From positions 1 through 64,000 of the forward strand of contig NZ_VFVY01000028.1 of NCBI RefSeq assembly GCF_006442315.1: 64,000 nucleotides of DNA, read 5' to 3'. This stretch comes from Mesorhizobium sp. B2-3-4. GTDB taxonomy: Bacteria > Pseudomonadota > Alphaproteobacteria > Rhizobiales > Rhizobiaceae. The notes below the pieces were generated by a model. The model ran no database searches. It saw only the letters and a list, made by a program, of their open reading frames with translations, and had not been told where the DNA came from. The position numbers and the translations under genes are program-made. Positions 1-9,764 of the stretch are shown here, in pieces (within the stretch, counting starts at the first letter, position 1; each line of letters opens with the position of its first letter).

Positions 1-90
1 GGATGGCCATCCGGTCCGAGGCTCAGTCGCTTACATCGCACAAACTCTCCTCCGTGCAGATACAAGGGGCGGCGCCGACCAACCGTCCGA

Positions 91-1560
91 TCAAGCCGCC
101 ATCAACCGCTTCACCTCCCGCATATCCTGCAAAAACCGTGCGCGCTCCGCTTCCTTCTCCGAAGGCTCATGAATGCGCAGGATGAAGGACGGATGGATCG
201 TGATGAAAACCCGCAATCCATCCTCGCGCTCCACCACTTGCCCGCGCATCTTGGTCACCGGGATTGCTTTGCCGAGCAAGGACAGCGCCGCCGTCGCGCC
301 GAGCGCCACGGCAAGCTCCGGCTTGATCAGCGCGAACTCCCTGTCGATCCACCAGCGACAAGCCTGCACTTCGCCGGCATTGGGTTTGGAATGGATGCGC
401 CGCTTGCCGCGCGGCTCGAACTTGAAGTGCTTGACCGCGTTGGTGACATAGACCTTTTGGCGGTCGACCCCGGCGTCATCCAAAATGGCGTCGAACACTT
501 TTCCGGCAGGGCCGACAAATGGTTTGCCGGCGAGATCTTCCTGGTCGCCGGGCTGTTCGCCGACGAACACCACCTTGGCGTTGTCTGGTCCTTCGCCGAA
601 CACGGTCTGCGTGGCGTCGCGCCACAGCGGGCAGCGACGGCAGCCTTTCGCGGCGTCGCGCAGTTCCGAGATGGTTTCGGCGGAGATCTCATCCGTCGCC
701 TCGGCTGGTTCCCTCATCGGCCAATGCTTTGCCTGCACCTTGGCATGGTGCGGGGCGGGCGTCGTCGGCATTCTGGCAATCATCTCTATAGCGGCCTTGT
801 CCGCTCCCGCGATCAAGTCAGGAATGAGCGAGGCCTCGGGAAGGTTCCGCCAATATTTCTTGGGCATCTCCTTCTGCATGGCCTTCACCTTCAGCCGCGC
901 CGGATTGAAGATGTTCTCGAAATAGGTCCGCCACAGCGCTTCTGTGTCGTCCTGATCGGGCGCGTCGGCCTTGGCGGCGCCTGGCCCGATGGCAAGCCTT
1001 TCGCCATCCCAGTCGGCGGAAGCGTAAGGCGTCAGGATCGTCCAGCGCATGCCGGTGAAGCGGCGGACGAAGAAATCCGCGTTGCGCTCGACGATGAAGT
1101 GGTCCGGCTCGAACCAGGCGGCATAGCGTTCCTCGCCGCCATCGGCGATTTTGCGGAAGCGGACGAAGGCATGCATCTTGTGGCTGTCGCGCCGCACGGC
1201 CTTTTCCATGGTCTCGAGGCGCCTGGTGTCGGGATCCGATGCGATCGCCAGCAGCCTCGGCTCCGTGCGCAGCCGCCACAGCATCCGATAGAGGAAGGCG
1301 AAACGGCCGGGGTCGCAGTGGCAGAAGGCGGTTTCGGCATGGTCGATGAATTCGCGCGGCACGACAAGTTGTGCGTCCCGTGGCACTTCCGGCAGATCGT
1401 TCTGCGGCCGATCGGAACTGGCCGCCACGTGCCAGCCGATGTCCTCCGGCCTGATCTCGTTCAGCGCGAGCCGCCGCGCCGCGTCGCGCCAGCCGGCAAA
1501 ATCGGTCTCGCCTTCAAGCCAGACGGAATAGCGGGTGAGGTCGAGTTCGGCCGGCTGCAT
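91..1560 (-). CDS. udgX: DUF4130-UdgX fusion, uracil-DNA binding repair protein
   Basis: The protein has two parts. Residues 1 to about 250 resemble the DUF4130 (TIGR03915) domain, the usual partner of the radical SAM protein encoded just upstream. Residues about 300-489 are a UdgX-type uracil-DNA glycosylase fold. Visible motifs are CRRC near residue 307, GEQPGDQED near 334 and the UdgX-specific loop KRRIH near 386. In characterised UdgX that histidine forms a covalent bond with the abasic site after uracil removal; this is family knowledge. A histidine (TNAVKH) stands where family 4 enzymes have their third cluster cysteine. An in-frame TTG lies two codons upstream (1566), but ATG at 1560 is the more natural start, two bases after the radical SAM stop. 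The pair is an operon with a LexA box in front. Confidence 0.9.
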   Translation of the reverse strand: MQPAELDLTRYSVWLEGETDFAGWRDAARRLALNEIRPEDIGWHVAASSDRPQNDLPEVPRDAQLVVPREFIDHAETAFCHCDPGRFAFLYRMLWRLRTEPRLLAIASDPDTRRLETMEKAVRRDSHKMHAFVRFRKIADGGEERYAAWFEPDHFIVERNADFFVRRFTGMRWTILTPYASADWDGERLAIGPGAAKADAPDQDDTEALWRTYFENIFNPARLKVKAMQKEMPKKYWRNLPEASLIPDLIAGADKAAIEMIARMPTTPAPHHAKVQAKHWPMREPAEATDEISAETISELRDAAKGCRRCPLWRDATQTVFGEGPDNAKVVFVGEQPGDQEDLAGKPFVGPAGKVFDAILDDAGVDRQKVYVTNAVKHFKFEPRGKRRIHSKPNAGEVQACRWWIDREFALIKPELAVALGATAALSLLGKAIPVTKMRGQVVEREDGLRVFITIHPSFILRIHEPSEKEAERARFLQDMREVKRLMAA

Positions 1561-1562
1561 GA

Positions 1563-2798
1563 TCAAAACAGCGCCAGTTGCTCGCAGGACCGCACGATGT
1601 TGCCGCGCAGGCCTGCCTTGTCGGTCAACGCCCCGGGAGACCAGCCTTCGGCAATAATGAAGGGCCGGAGCTTGGCGATCGAGTGGCAGAGCCGGCCGAC
1701 ATCCTCCAGCCGCAACCGCCGGTGGCGGCGCGTCTCCAGGATCTTCGCCACCACCTTGGTGCCGAGCCCGGGCACCCTGAGCAGCGCTTCGCGGTCGGCG
1801 CGGTTGACGTCCACGGGAAAACGCCCCCGGTTGCGCAGCGCCCAGGCGAGCTTGGGGTCTATGGCAAGGTCAAGCATGCCATCGCTGCTGCCAGCCAGGA
1901 TTTCCGGTTGCGAAAAGCCGTAGAAGCGCATCAGCCAGTCGGCCTGGTAGAGCCGGTGTTCGCGCATCAAAGGCGGCTTCTGCAGCGGCAACGAGGACGA
2001 TGAATCCGGGATCGGACTGAACGCCGAATAATAGACGCGCCGCAGATGGTAGCTGCCATAGAGCCGGGCGCTGGTGTGCAAAATGCCGTCGTCGGAGGTC
2101 TTGTCCGCGCCGATGATCATCTGCGTCGATTGTCCGCCAGGCGCGAAGCGTTCGCGCTTCTTGGTGCGCAGTGTTGGCTCGGCTTTCTCCTCCATCTTCC
2201 GGCGCAGGCTCGCCATGGAAAGCCGGATTGTCTCCGGCTTCTTTTCAGGCGCCAGTTTTTTGACGCCCTCATCGGTGGGCAATTCGACGTTGATCGACAA
2301 GCGGTCGGCATAGAGCCCGGCCTTCTCGATCAGCTCCGCCGAACTCTCAGGGATCGTTTTCAGGTGGATGTAGCCGGAGAACCTTTCCTCCAACCGCAGC
2401 CGCCGCGCCACCTCGACCATTTCGCCCATGGTCTCGTCAGGCGAACGGATGACGCCCGAGGACAGGAAAAGGCCTTCGATATAATTGCGCCGGTAGAAAT
2501 CCATGGTCAGCTTCACCACCTCGTCGACGCCGAAGCGGGCGCGCCGCACATTCGAGGACGAACGGTTGATGCAATAGCTGCAGTCGTAGATGCAGAAATT
2601 GGTGAGCAGGATTTTCAAAAGCGAAATGCAGCGGCCGTCCGGCGCATAGGAATGGCAGATGCCCATGCCTTCGGTGGAGCCGATGCCCCCCGACTTCAAC
2701 GAGTCTTTCCTCGCCGAGCCCGATGAAGCGCAGGAGGCGTCGTATTTGGCGGCATCGGACAGTACAGCCAGTTTTTCACGGACGGAAAGCACGCTCAT
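1563..2798 (-). CDS. Putative DNA modification/repair radical SAM protein
   Basis: A 411-residue radical SAM enzyme of the TIGR03916 type, annotated in genomes as a putative DNA modification or repair protein; its reaction is unknown. The cluster motif C-x3-C-x2-C is at Cys69, Cys73 and Cys76 (CIYDCSYC). The C-terminal part has a helix-hairpin-helix DNA-binding motif (RVPGLGTKVVAKIL), which fits action on DNA. The N-terminal stretch AAKYDASCASSGS is typical of the family and supports the ATG at 2798. The UdgX gene follows with no real gap, so the two are co-transcribed. A GTTC-N7-GTTC box lies 3-17 bases upstream of the start, so LexA control is likely and the transcript leader must be very short, or the start lies slightly further in. 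Confidence 0.9.
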   Translation of the reverse strand: MSVLSVREKLAVLSDAAKYDASCASSGSARKDSLKSGGIGSTEGMGICHSYAPDGRCISLLKILLTNFCIYDCSYCINRSSSNVRRARFGVDEVVKLTMDFYRRNYIEGLFLSSGVIRSPDETMGEMVEVARRLRLEERFSGYIHLKTIPESSAELIEKAGLYADRLSINVELPTDEGVKKLAPEKKPETIRLSMASLRRKMEEKAEPTLRTKKRERFAPGGQSTQMIIGADKTSDDGILHTSARLYGSYHLRRVYYSAFSPIPDSSSSLPLQKPPLMREHRLYQADWLMRFYGFSQPEILAGSSDGMLDLAIDPKLAWALRNRGRFPVDVNRADREALLRVPGLGTKVVAKILETRRHRRLRLEDVGRLCHSIAKLRPFIIAEGWSPGALTDKAGLRGNIVRSCEQLALF

Positions 2799-2800
2799 TA

Positions 2801-2815
2801 GTTCATGATATGTTC
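2801..2815 (-). promoter_or_regulatory. Predicted LexA (SOS) box
   Basis: The plus strand reads GTTCATGATATGTTC, a perfect GTTC-N7-GTTC, which is the consensus LexA operator of alphaproteobacteria. It lies directly before the ATG of the radical SAM repair gene (2798) and is the only regulatory site in this 160-base intergenic stretch that I can support. Its position overlaps the expected promoter and ribosome-binding area, which suits a repressor site. Confidence 0.75.
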
Positions 2816-2958
2816 TGGAGGGTTAAATTACTACCTCATTTGATGCAGGCGGAGAGAACGTGATCGCTGCATGGCGTCTTTGCGATCAGACCTCGTGCGG
2901 TCGGCGGTGCAGTCATTCCCGGTGGTTTCGAGCTATGGGTCGAGGCCGTAGCTGCGGA

Positions 2959-3864
2959 TCAGGCCAGGATTGCCTGCGTTCGCTCGCGCAGGCGTGGCGC
3001 CACGTAATCCAGGAACGCGCGCAGTTTCAAAGGCAGGGGCGCCTGGCCAGTGTGTACGAGGTTGATGGCGAGCGGTACGGCTTCGAACGCATCGAGCACA
3101 ACGCGCAACCCGCCACTGCGAACTGCGTCTGCCACCTGGTAGGACAGCACGCGGACCAGTCCGACGCCAAGCATGGCCGCCTCGATGGCCGCCTCGGCCG
3201 TATTCACCGTAAGCCGGGAGTGCACGGGAATAGACCGCTCCCCGCGGCCGGATCCGAAGACCCAGGCGCGGCGCGAAGCCAGGACCTCGAAACTGATGCA
3301 TTGGTGGCCGGCGAGATCGCGCGGCTTCTCCGGGACGCCGTGGGCGTCGAAATAGGCCGGGCTGCCGCAGACCACCCGTCGCACCGTGCCCACTCCGGAA
3401 GCCATGAGGTTGCTATCCGGAAGATTGCCTATGCGGATGGCGGCATCCACCTGCTCGTCGAGCAAATGCACGACCCGGTCGATAAAGACCAGGCTGACGT
3501 CGATCTCCGGATACTGGGCCAGGAAATCGGCGACCACGGGCACGACGTGCAACCGGCCGAACACGACAGGCGCAGTCACCACCAGCTCGCCTCGCGGCGA
3601 GGCGTACTCGCCCGTGGCTGCCCGTTCCGCCTCGCCCACCTCTTCGAGAATACGCCTGCAGGCAGCGACATAGGAGACCCCGGCTTCGGTCAGAGACAGC
3701 TGACGCGTGGTGCGATGGAGCAACCGTGTGTGCAGGTGCCCTTCCAGCTCAGCCAGCTTCCGGCTGACCGTGGCCAGCGGCACGCCCATTTTGCGCGCCG
3801 CGCCTGAAAGGCTGCCGGCATCGACGACGGCGACCAGGATGGCCATGGCTTCCAGGCTGTTCAT
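2959..3864 (-). CDS. LysR family transcriptional regulator
   Basis: A 301-residue LysR-type regulator. The N-terminal winged helix-turn-helix is clear (DAGSLSGAARKMGVPLATVS, residues about 14-33), followed by a periplasmic-binding-protein-like effector domain. It belongs to the CrgA-like group common beside MFS pumps. The frame is open upstream to 3948, but the LysR family begins about where ATG 3864 places it, and GAGAG lies just upstream of that ATG. It is divergent from the MFS transporter (3966), with a 101-base shared promoter region holding an imperfect CTCTC/GAGAG inverted repeat (3868-3886). The usual arrangement is that the regulator controls the transporter and itself. The effector is unknown. 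Confidence 0.88.
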   Translation of the reverse strand: MNSLEAMAILVAVVDAGSLSGAARKMGVPLATVSRKLAELEGHLHTRLLHRTTRQLSLTEAGVSYVAACRRILEEVGEAERAATGEYASPRGELVVTAPVVFGRLHVVPVVADFLAQYPEIDVSLVFIDRVVHLLDEQVDAAIRIGNLPDSNLMASGVGTVRRVVCGSPAYFDAHGVPEKPRDLAGHQCISFEVLASRRAWVFGSGRGERSIPVHSRLTVNTAEAAIEAAMLGVGLVRVLSYQVADAVRSGGLRVVLDAFEAVPLAINLVHTGQAPLPLKLRAFLDYVAPRLRERTQAILA

Positions 3865-3965
3865 AAACTCTCTGGATTTTTGAGAGAATCTTTCCCGATA
3901 TTGCCAGATTATCTTGGTTTCAGCAAGGACATAGCTTCTTGGGCACACCCATCAAGGAGCCAGCC

Positions 3966-5180
3966 GTGAACATCCCCTCGACAGCTACCGCCCCCGCGAT
4001 CGCCTCACGCGGGAAGATTTTTATGATGGCGATCGTCGCTGGAGCGGTGATCACCAACCTCTATTGCGTGCAGCCGATCCTGCCGCTGATCGCCAGCGGC
4101 TTCCATTCCACCTTGACCGCCGTGGATCTGGTGGCCGGTGCAGCGTTGCTGGGCTTTTCCACGGGCCTGGCGCTGCTGTTGCCGCTGGGCGATCGCTTCG
4201 ACCGCCGCAAGCTGGTGCTTGGCCAGATCGTCGTCGCCTTCGTGCTGGACATCGTCGCTTGCTTCGTAGCGGATGTCTGGGCCCTGGCGGCCGTGTCATT
4301 CGGCATCGGCGTGGTCAGCTGCGTGCCGCAGCAGTTAGTGCCGTTCGCCGGCACGATGTCGAAACCCCAGGAGCGCGGCCGCAATGTCGGCACCGTGGCC
4401 AGCGGCATCATGATCGGCATCCTGGTCGGACGCACCGTTGCGGGCGTGGTGGGCCAGGCCTATGGCTGGCGCGCGGTATACGGCGTGGAGGCAGCGTTGA
4501 TGGTGCCCGCGGCCGTTGTCGCGCTGTCGCTGCTGCCGAAGGGCGTTTCGTCGACAAATCTTTCCTACGGCAGGCTTCTCGCCTCGCTCTGGCCGCTGAT
4601 GCGCGACAACCGCCCGCTCCGCGAATCCATGATCGTGCAGGCGTTGCTGTGGGCTTGCTTCAACGCTTTCTGGGTGAACCTCGCGGCGCTCCTCGCGAAT
4701 GGCCCCTGGCATCTCGGCAGCGCATGGGCGGGCGGATTCGGCATCATCGGTGCGGCGGGCGCGCTTGCTGCATCGATCGGTGGTCGTATTTCCGACCGCA
4801 AGGGAACGCGTTATGTGATCGGCGCCAGCATCGCAAGCGTGACCCTCGCCTACCTGTTGCTCTTTGGCGCAAATGCCTCGCTTGCGCTGCTGGTCATTGG
4901 AGTGATCGTGCTCGATATCGGCGTGCAGGCGGGCCTTGTGTCGAACCAGACCCGTGCCTTCGCGGTCGATTCAAAGGCACAGGGCCGCATCAACAGCCTC
5001 TACATGACGGCCACATTCGTGGGCGGGGCGTTTGGCACGGTGGTGAGCGGCTGGTTGATGAGCCGGTTCGGTTGGAACGGTGTCGTTGCGCTGGGAATAA
5101 TATTAGGGGCCTTGGCGGGGGCATTTCATTGGGCCACCGCTCCGGCCCGTTATCGGACCGCCGAAGAGCCGCTGATCTGA
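3966..5180 (+). CDS. MFS transporter
   Basis: A 404-residue, twelve-helix major facilitator with hydrophobic segments along its whole length. The cytoplasmic loop between helices 2 and 3 carries the MFS signature (PLGDRFDRRKLV), and the matching loop in the second half reads GGRISDRKGTR. The product resembles YnfM/AraJ-like efflux carriers. The frame opens at TTG 3939, but GTG 3966 has AAGGAG six bases upstream and is chosen as start. The gene is divergent from a LysR regulator that probably controls it. The substrate cannot be told from sequence. Confidence 0.88.
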   Translation: MNIPSTATAPAIASRGKIFMMAIVAGAVITNLYCVQPILPLIASGFHSTLTAVDLVAGAALLGFSTGLALLLPLGDRFDRRKLVLGQIVVAFVLDIVACFVADVWALAAVSFGIGVVSCVPQQLVPFAGTMSKPQERGRNVGTVASGIMIGILVGRTVAGVVGQAYGWRAVYGVEAALMVPAAVVALSLLPKGVSSTNLSYGRLLASLWPLMRDNRPLRESMIVQALLWACFNAFWVNLAALLANGPWHLGSAWAGGFGIIGAAGALAASIGGRISDRKGTRYVIGASIASVTLAYLLLFGANASLALLVIGVIVLDIGVQAGLVSNQTRAFAVDSKAQGRINSLYMTATFVGGAFGTVVSGWLMSRFGWNGVVALGIILGALAGAFHWATAPARYRTAEEPLI

Positions 5181-5239
5181 CGCTGCGCACCCTGATCGTT
5201 GGCCCCAACGTGATCGCCATGTCTGTGAGGGCCGGGCGA

Positions 5240-6625
5240 TCAGACCTCGTGCAGATAAAGATGATAATCCAGTTCGCTGACCGTACGCGCCACACGCAGG
5301 TACTCGGATTGCTTGATCGCCACGAAGGTTCGGTGCAGGTCTTCGCCGAGCGCGCCCTTCAGGAAGCTGGATGCTCGTGCCGCATCGATCGCGGCGCGCC
5401 AGTCGACCGGCATGGTGGTGCGGGTGACCGCGGCCTCATAGCCGTTTCCGGTGGTTTCAGGGCCGGGGTCGAGGCCTTCGTCGAGGCCTTTGACGATGCC
5501 GGCAAGCACCGTCGCCGCGATCAGATAAGGATTGGCGTCGACACCCGACGGCCGGTGCTCGATGCGCCGGTTCTTTGCGTCGCCAGCCGGCACGCGCAGC
5601 GCCACCGAGCGGTTGTTGACCCCCCAGGTCGGCGCCACCGGCGCGTAGGATTGCGAGACGAAGCGCCGCCAGGAATTGGCGTGCGGCGCAAACACCAGCA
5701 TCGATTCCGCCATCGTCTGGATCAGCCCGCCGAGACCGCGCAGCAGTGGCAGCGACCAGCTCTCGCCGTCGGCTTCCGAAAAGACGTTGCGGCCGTCCTT
5801 GTCCTGCAGCGAGACGTGGAAATGCATGCCCGAGCCGGCATATTTCTCGATCGGCTTGGCCATGAAGCAGGCAGTGACGCCGTGACGGCGCGCCTGCGCC
5901 CGCACCAGCCGCTTCAGCATGACCAGGTCGTCGGCCGCCCGCATCACGTCCTTGCGGTAGTTCAGCGTCAGTTCGTACTGGCCAGGCGCATATTCCGATA
6001 TCACCGTCTCGGCTGGAATGCCTTGCGCCTTGGCGGCGGCATAGATGTCGGAGAACAGCGGCTCCATGCCGTGCAGATGGTCGACTGAATAAACCTCCGT
6101 CTTGCCCGACACGCGGCCATCGAGCACCGCGTGAGCCGGCCGCACCTTGCCGTCGGCATCGCGCTCATTGGCCAGCAGGAAAAATTCCAGTTCGAAGGCG
6201 CCAGCCGGATAGAGGCCCTTGGCCGCAAGCCTCTCGACCTGCCGGGCAAGCGCCAGCCGCGGATCCGAAGACATAGGCTGGCCGTCGAGATGGTACATCG
6301 CCATCAGCACCTGGCCGCGCGCCGGGTTCGTGCCGTAGAGCGGTACCAGCGTGCCGGGGATCGGCCAGGCCCTGAGATCGCCGTCGCCGCTGTCCCAGAT
6401 CAGCCCGGTTTCGTGCACGTCCTCGCCAGTGATATCGAGGCCGAGGATCGAGATCGGCATGTGCCGCCCGCCCTCGAAAATGCCTTTCAGCTCGTGACGG
6501 CGCACGATCTTGCCGCGCCCGACGCCATTGGCATCGGTCAGCACGATGTCGAAGGCCTCGATCTCGGGATGGGCGTCGAGGAAGGCTTGCGCCTCGGTGG
6601 GCGTCGAGCCCGAAGGTGAAGTCAT
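5240..6625 (-). CDS. Glutamine synthetase family protein (gamma-glutamyl-amine ligase type)
   Basis: A 461-residue member of the glutamine synthetase superfamily. The catalytic region shows KYAGSGMHFHVSLQDKDGRN and later HRPSGVDANPYL, matching the ammonium/glutamate and ATP-binding parts of the family. It belongs to the PuuA/GlnT-like branch rather than housekeeping GlnA, because the N-terminal half differs and it sits 31 bases after a class III aminotransferase gene. PuuA-like enzymes join glutamate to putrescine or other amines; the true amine here is an inference. The frame extends upstream to 6694, inside the aminotransferase gene. ATG 6625 gives the normal family length and leaves a sensible gap. 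Confidence 0.87.
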   Translation of the reverse strand: MTSPSGSTPTEAQAFLDAHPEIEAFDIVLTDANGVGRGKIVRRHELKGIFEGGRHMPISILGLDITGEDVHETGLIWDSGDGDLRAWPIPGTLVPLYGTNPARGQVLMAMYHLDGQPMSSDPRLALARQVERLAAKGLYPAGAFELEFFLLANERDADGKVRPAHAVLDGRVSGKTEVYSVDHLHGMEPLFSDIYAAAKAQGIPAETVISEYAPGQYELTLNYRKDVMRAADDLVMLKRLVRAQARRHGVTACFMAKPIEKYAGSGMHFHVSLQDKDGRNVFSEADGESWSLPLLRGLGGLIQTMAESMLVFAPHANSWRRFVSQSYAPVAPTWGVNNRSVALRVPAGDAKNRRIEHRPSGVDANPYLIAATVLAGIVKGLDEGLDPGPETTGNGYEAAVTRTTMPVDWRAAIDAARASSFLKGALGEDLHRTFVAIKQSEYLRVARTVSELDYHLYLHEV

Positions 6626-6656
6626 GATGGAACTCGGGTTGGCCTGAGGGCTTGTC

Positions 6657-8036
6657 TCATGCCGCAAGCTTCGCCGCAACCGCGCCAAAGGCATCGATCA
6701 GCCGGTTGACCTGGACGCCTGACGTTGCCGGTGAGATCAGCATCATGTTGTGGAAGGGGGCGATCAGCACGCCGCGGTTGACCAGCGCGACATGGATAGC
6801 GGCCTCCAGTTCCGGCGCATGCGCGCCCTCCGCCTCGGCGCCGTTGCGCAGCGGGCCTGGCGCGCAGATGAACTCGACGCGGGCACCCACACGCGCGACA
6901 TGCCAGGGCAGGCGGTAGCGGTCGATGACACCGGTCAGCCCGGCATCGAGCCGCCGCGCCAGATGATCCATGCGGTCATAATTCTGCTCGGTCATCACCT
7001 CTTCGAGCGTGGCGCGCATCGCCGCGAATTGCAGAGGATTGGCCGACAGCGTCGTGCCCATGCCGGAATAGCCCGGCTCTTTCGTCCTGTTGTAGTCGGC
7101 ATAGCGCGAGGCGACCTCTTCGCTCATGCCCCACACGCTTGCCGGCACGCCTCCGGCGATCGGCTTGCCCAGCACGAAAAAGTCGGGATCCAGCCCGTAT
7201 TTCCTGGTGTAGCCGCCGGGACCGGTCGAGATCGTGTGCGTCTCGTCGATCAGGAGCAGCGTGCCGGCCGCGCGGGTCAGCCTGCGCAGTGCGTCGTGGA
7301 AGCCCGGATCAGCCAGCACCATGCAGGAATTGGTCAGCACCGGCTCGGCGATGACGCAGGCCACATCCCTGTCCTTCAAGGCGGCTTCGAGTGCCGCGAC
7401 GTCGTTGAACTCGATGACCTTGGCGGTTCGGGTCAGGTCGCGGAATTCGCCGGCCAGTCCCGGCCTGTTGACGGGTTTGCCGTCGATCAGCCGCACCATC
7501 GTCTCGTCCACCGAGCCGTGATAGCAGCCGTTGAAGACCAGGATCTTTTCCCTTCCGGTGACGGCGCGCGCGACGCGCAGCGCGAAACGGTTGGCGTCGG
7601 TCGCCGTCGTCGCGATCTGCCAGAATGGCAGGCCGAAGCGCTGCGCGAGAAGCGGTCCGATGGCCAGTGCGTCTTCCGAAGGCAGCATATAGGTCAGGCC
7701 GCGCCCGGCCTGGCGGCGAATGGCGCGCGCCACCGGCGGCGGCGAATGGCCGAACATCGAACCGGTATCGCCAAGGCAGAAATCGTCCAGCCTGTTGCCG
7801 TCCAGATCGGTAATCGTAGCGCCCCGGGCGCTGTCGACCAGGATCGGAAACGGCGTCGGCCAGTCGTTCATCCAGTGCATCGGCACGCCGCCAAAGAAAC
7901 CGGGCAGGCCGTTGCCGACCTTGGCCTGCGATTTCGGCCGCGCCTTGCGGAACTCAAACCCCTCGCTCTCGCGCAATTGCGCGATGCGGTCGCGGCTGAT
8001 GCCGCCGATGGTCCCTGAACTGTCGCTGCTGTGCAT
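6657..8036 (-). CDS. Class III aminotransferase (PLP-dependent)
   Basis: A 459-residue fold-type I, class III aminotransferase. The PLP aspartate is in LLIDETHTIS (about Asp264) and the Schiff-base lysine in VLGKPIAGG (about Lys291). The overall pattern (GDTGSMFGHSPP, NGCYHGSVDET) is closest to the glutamate-1-semialdehyde aminomutase-like branch and to amine or omega-amino-acid transaminases. It is the first gene of a two-gene operon with the glutamine synthetase-like ligase (5240-6625). Together they suggest degradation of an amine or polyamine through glutamylation and transamination. No regulator is adjacent. The start is the ATG at 8036; no strong ribosome-binding site is visible. Confidence 0.87.
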   Translation of the reverse strand: MHSSDSSGTIGGISRDRIAQLRESEGFEFRKARPKSQAKVGNGLPGFFGGVPMHWMNDWPTPFPILVDSARGATITDLDGNRLDDFCLGDTGSMFGHSPPPVARAIRRQAGRGLTYMLPSEDALAIGPLLAQRFGLPFWQIATTATDANRFALRVARAVTGREKILVFNGCYHGSVDETMVRLIDGKPVNRPGLAGEFRDLTRTAKVIEFNDVAALEAALKDRDVACVIAEPVLTNSCMVLADPGFHDALRRLTRAAGTLLLIDETHTISTGPGGYTRKYGLDPDFFVLGKPIAGGVPASVWGMSEEVASRYADYNRTKEPGYSGMGTTLSANPLQFAAMRATLEEVMTEQNYDRMDHLARRLDAGLTGVIDRYRLPWHVARVGARVEFICAPGPLRNGAEAEGAHAPELEAAIHVALVNRGVLIAPFHNMMLISPATSGVQVNRLIDAFGAVAAKLAA

Positions 8037-8207
8037 GAAAACCCCTCTGGCCAGTTCCTCCCGGCCAATCCTAAATCCTCATAGCCAGACATTGTCGGCA
8101 ACCGCAATTGGCCGCGCGTCCGTGCTGCATTGGCTCAGCCTCGCCAGCGCGGCTTGACCCTGCCGGCGAAGTCGGCGTCAATTGCAGCCGCAACGGGGGT
8201 TGAGAAA

Positions 8208-8698
<491 letters not shown>

Positions 8699-8715
8699 TC
8701 CCTATTCCCTACTGG

Positions 8716-9690
8716 CTAACCCGTGATATCGATGACGCCGCAGTCGCCGGCGGCGCTGCCGAAGGCGATGCGGCGTTCTTCCTTGTCCCACATCATCGAG
8801 GTGATCGCGTCCTTGCCCGGGCGCCGCAGCAGCACTTCCTTGGCATCGGCGAAGCGCACCGCCATGACCATGCCGTCGTCATAGCCGACGGCCACGACAT
8901 CCTGGCTTGGATGGCAGGCGACCGCCGTCACCATGGCGTTGCCGCGCGTGCCGAGTTCCAGCGGGGCCTTACCCATCGGGCCGTCTTTGGCAGAGAACGG
9001 CCAGACGATCGCCGCCGGCGCGCCCGAGCTTGCCAGCCATTTGCCCTTGACGCTCCAGGACAGGCTTTTGACCTTGCCGGGATAGCCGCTCATGCGCATG
9101 TGCTTGCCGTCGGCGAGCTTCCAGCCATGCAAGGCGTTTTCCTGCATCGTCGTGACCAGGAACGCCCCGTCGGGTGAAAATGTGATGCCGGTATGGGCTC
9201 CGGCCCATTCGAGCTCCACCGGCTTGCCTTCGGCGGCCGGGAAATGCAGCGTCGCGCCATTGTAGCGGGCGACGCCGAAGCGCATGCCCTTGGGCGAGAA
9301 GGCCAACCCCTCGACCGAGCGCGGATGGGTAAATTCCCGGGTCTTGCCATCTGCGAAGCGCACGAAGGCGGTCTTGCCGGTGGAGTACGCAATGGCGCCC
9401 TGCGGCCCGGCGGCGACGCTGGTGATCCACTTTTTGCCGGCGCTCACCAGTTCGGTGATCTCTCCGCCGGCCTTCACGGCAAACACCTTGCCATCCTCGC
9501 CGCCGGTGATCAGCCGGTCGTTGGCCGCGTCGTGGAAGGCGGCGAGCAGCCCGTCATTGGCCTGCTCCGTCTTGTGGCCATTGTCGAGCCGGTGCACCGC
9601 GCCGTCGGCCAGCGCGAAATGCGGTACATCGCCAAGAAAGACGGCGGCGACGCAATGGCCTTCGAGATCAAGCGGAGCGACTGTGGGCAT
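8716..9690 (-). CDS. WD40 repeat protein, probable beta-propeller linked to CobW GTPase
   Basis: A 324-residue soluble protein with repeated WD40-like units, for example LATVTTM-type strands and the segments SWSVKGKWLASSG, AVACHPSQDVVAVGYDDG and MMWDKEERRIAFGSAAGD, spaced about 40 residues apart, which predicts a seven-bladed propeller. No signal peptide is present, so it is cytoplasmic. It lies downstream of, and on the same strand as, a histidine-rich CobW-family GTPase, with a palindromic element in between. I recall WD40 genes next to CobW-type GTPases in rhizobial genomes, but no function is established. A scaffold or partner role in metal handling is an inference. The start is ATG 9690 (MPTVAPLDLEG). 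Confidence 0.82.
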   Translation of the reverse strand: MPTVAPLDLEGHCVAAVFLGDVPHFALADGAVHRLDNGHKTEQANDGLLAAFHDAANDRLITGGEDGKVFAVKAGGEITELVSAGKKWITSVAAGPQGAIAYSTGKTAFVRFADGKTREFTHPRSVEGLAFSPKGMRFGVARYNGATLHFPAAEGKPVELEWAGAHTGITFSPDGAFLVTTMQENALHGWKLADGKHMRMSGYPGKVKSLSWSVKGKWLASSGAPAAIVWPFSAKDGPMGKAPLELGTRGNAMVTAVACHPSQDVVAVGYDDGMVMAVRFADAKEVLLRRPGKDAITSMMWDKEERRIAFGSAAGDCGVIDITG

Positions 9691-9764
9691 GCGAGATCAT
9701 TTCCATTCGAGATTTTTGGTCGTCAGCGTGTGTGGTCAGCGCTGGCGTGGCCAGGGAGCGACTG

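Noticed and set aside
169..1923. A 584-codon open frame on the plus strand opposite the UdgX gene
   Set aside because: It is an antisense shadow of a high-GC gene; its translation has no domain and the minus-strand protein has clear motifs.
3868..3886. CTCTC/GAGAG inverted repeat between the LysR and MFS genes as an operator
   Set aside because: Only five bases match and one arm doubles as the LysR ribosome-binding site; LysR sites usually have a T-N11-A core that I could not fix here.
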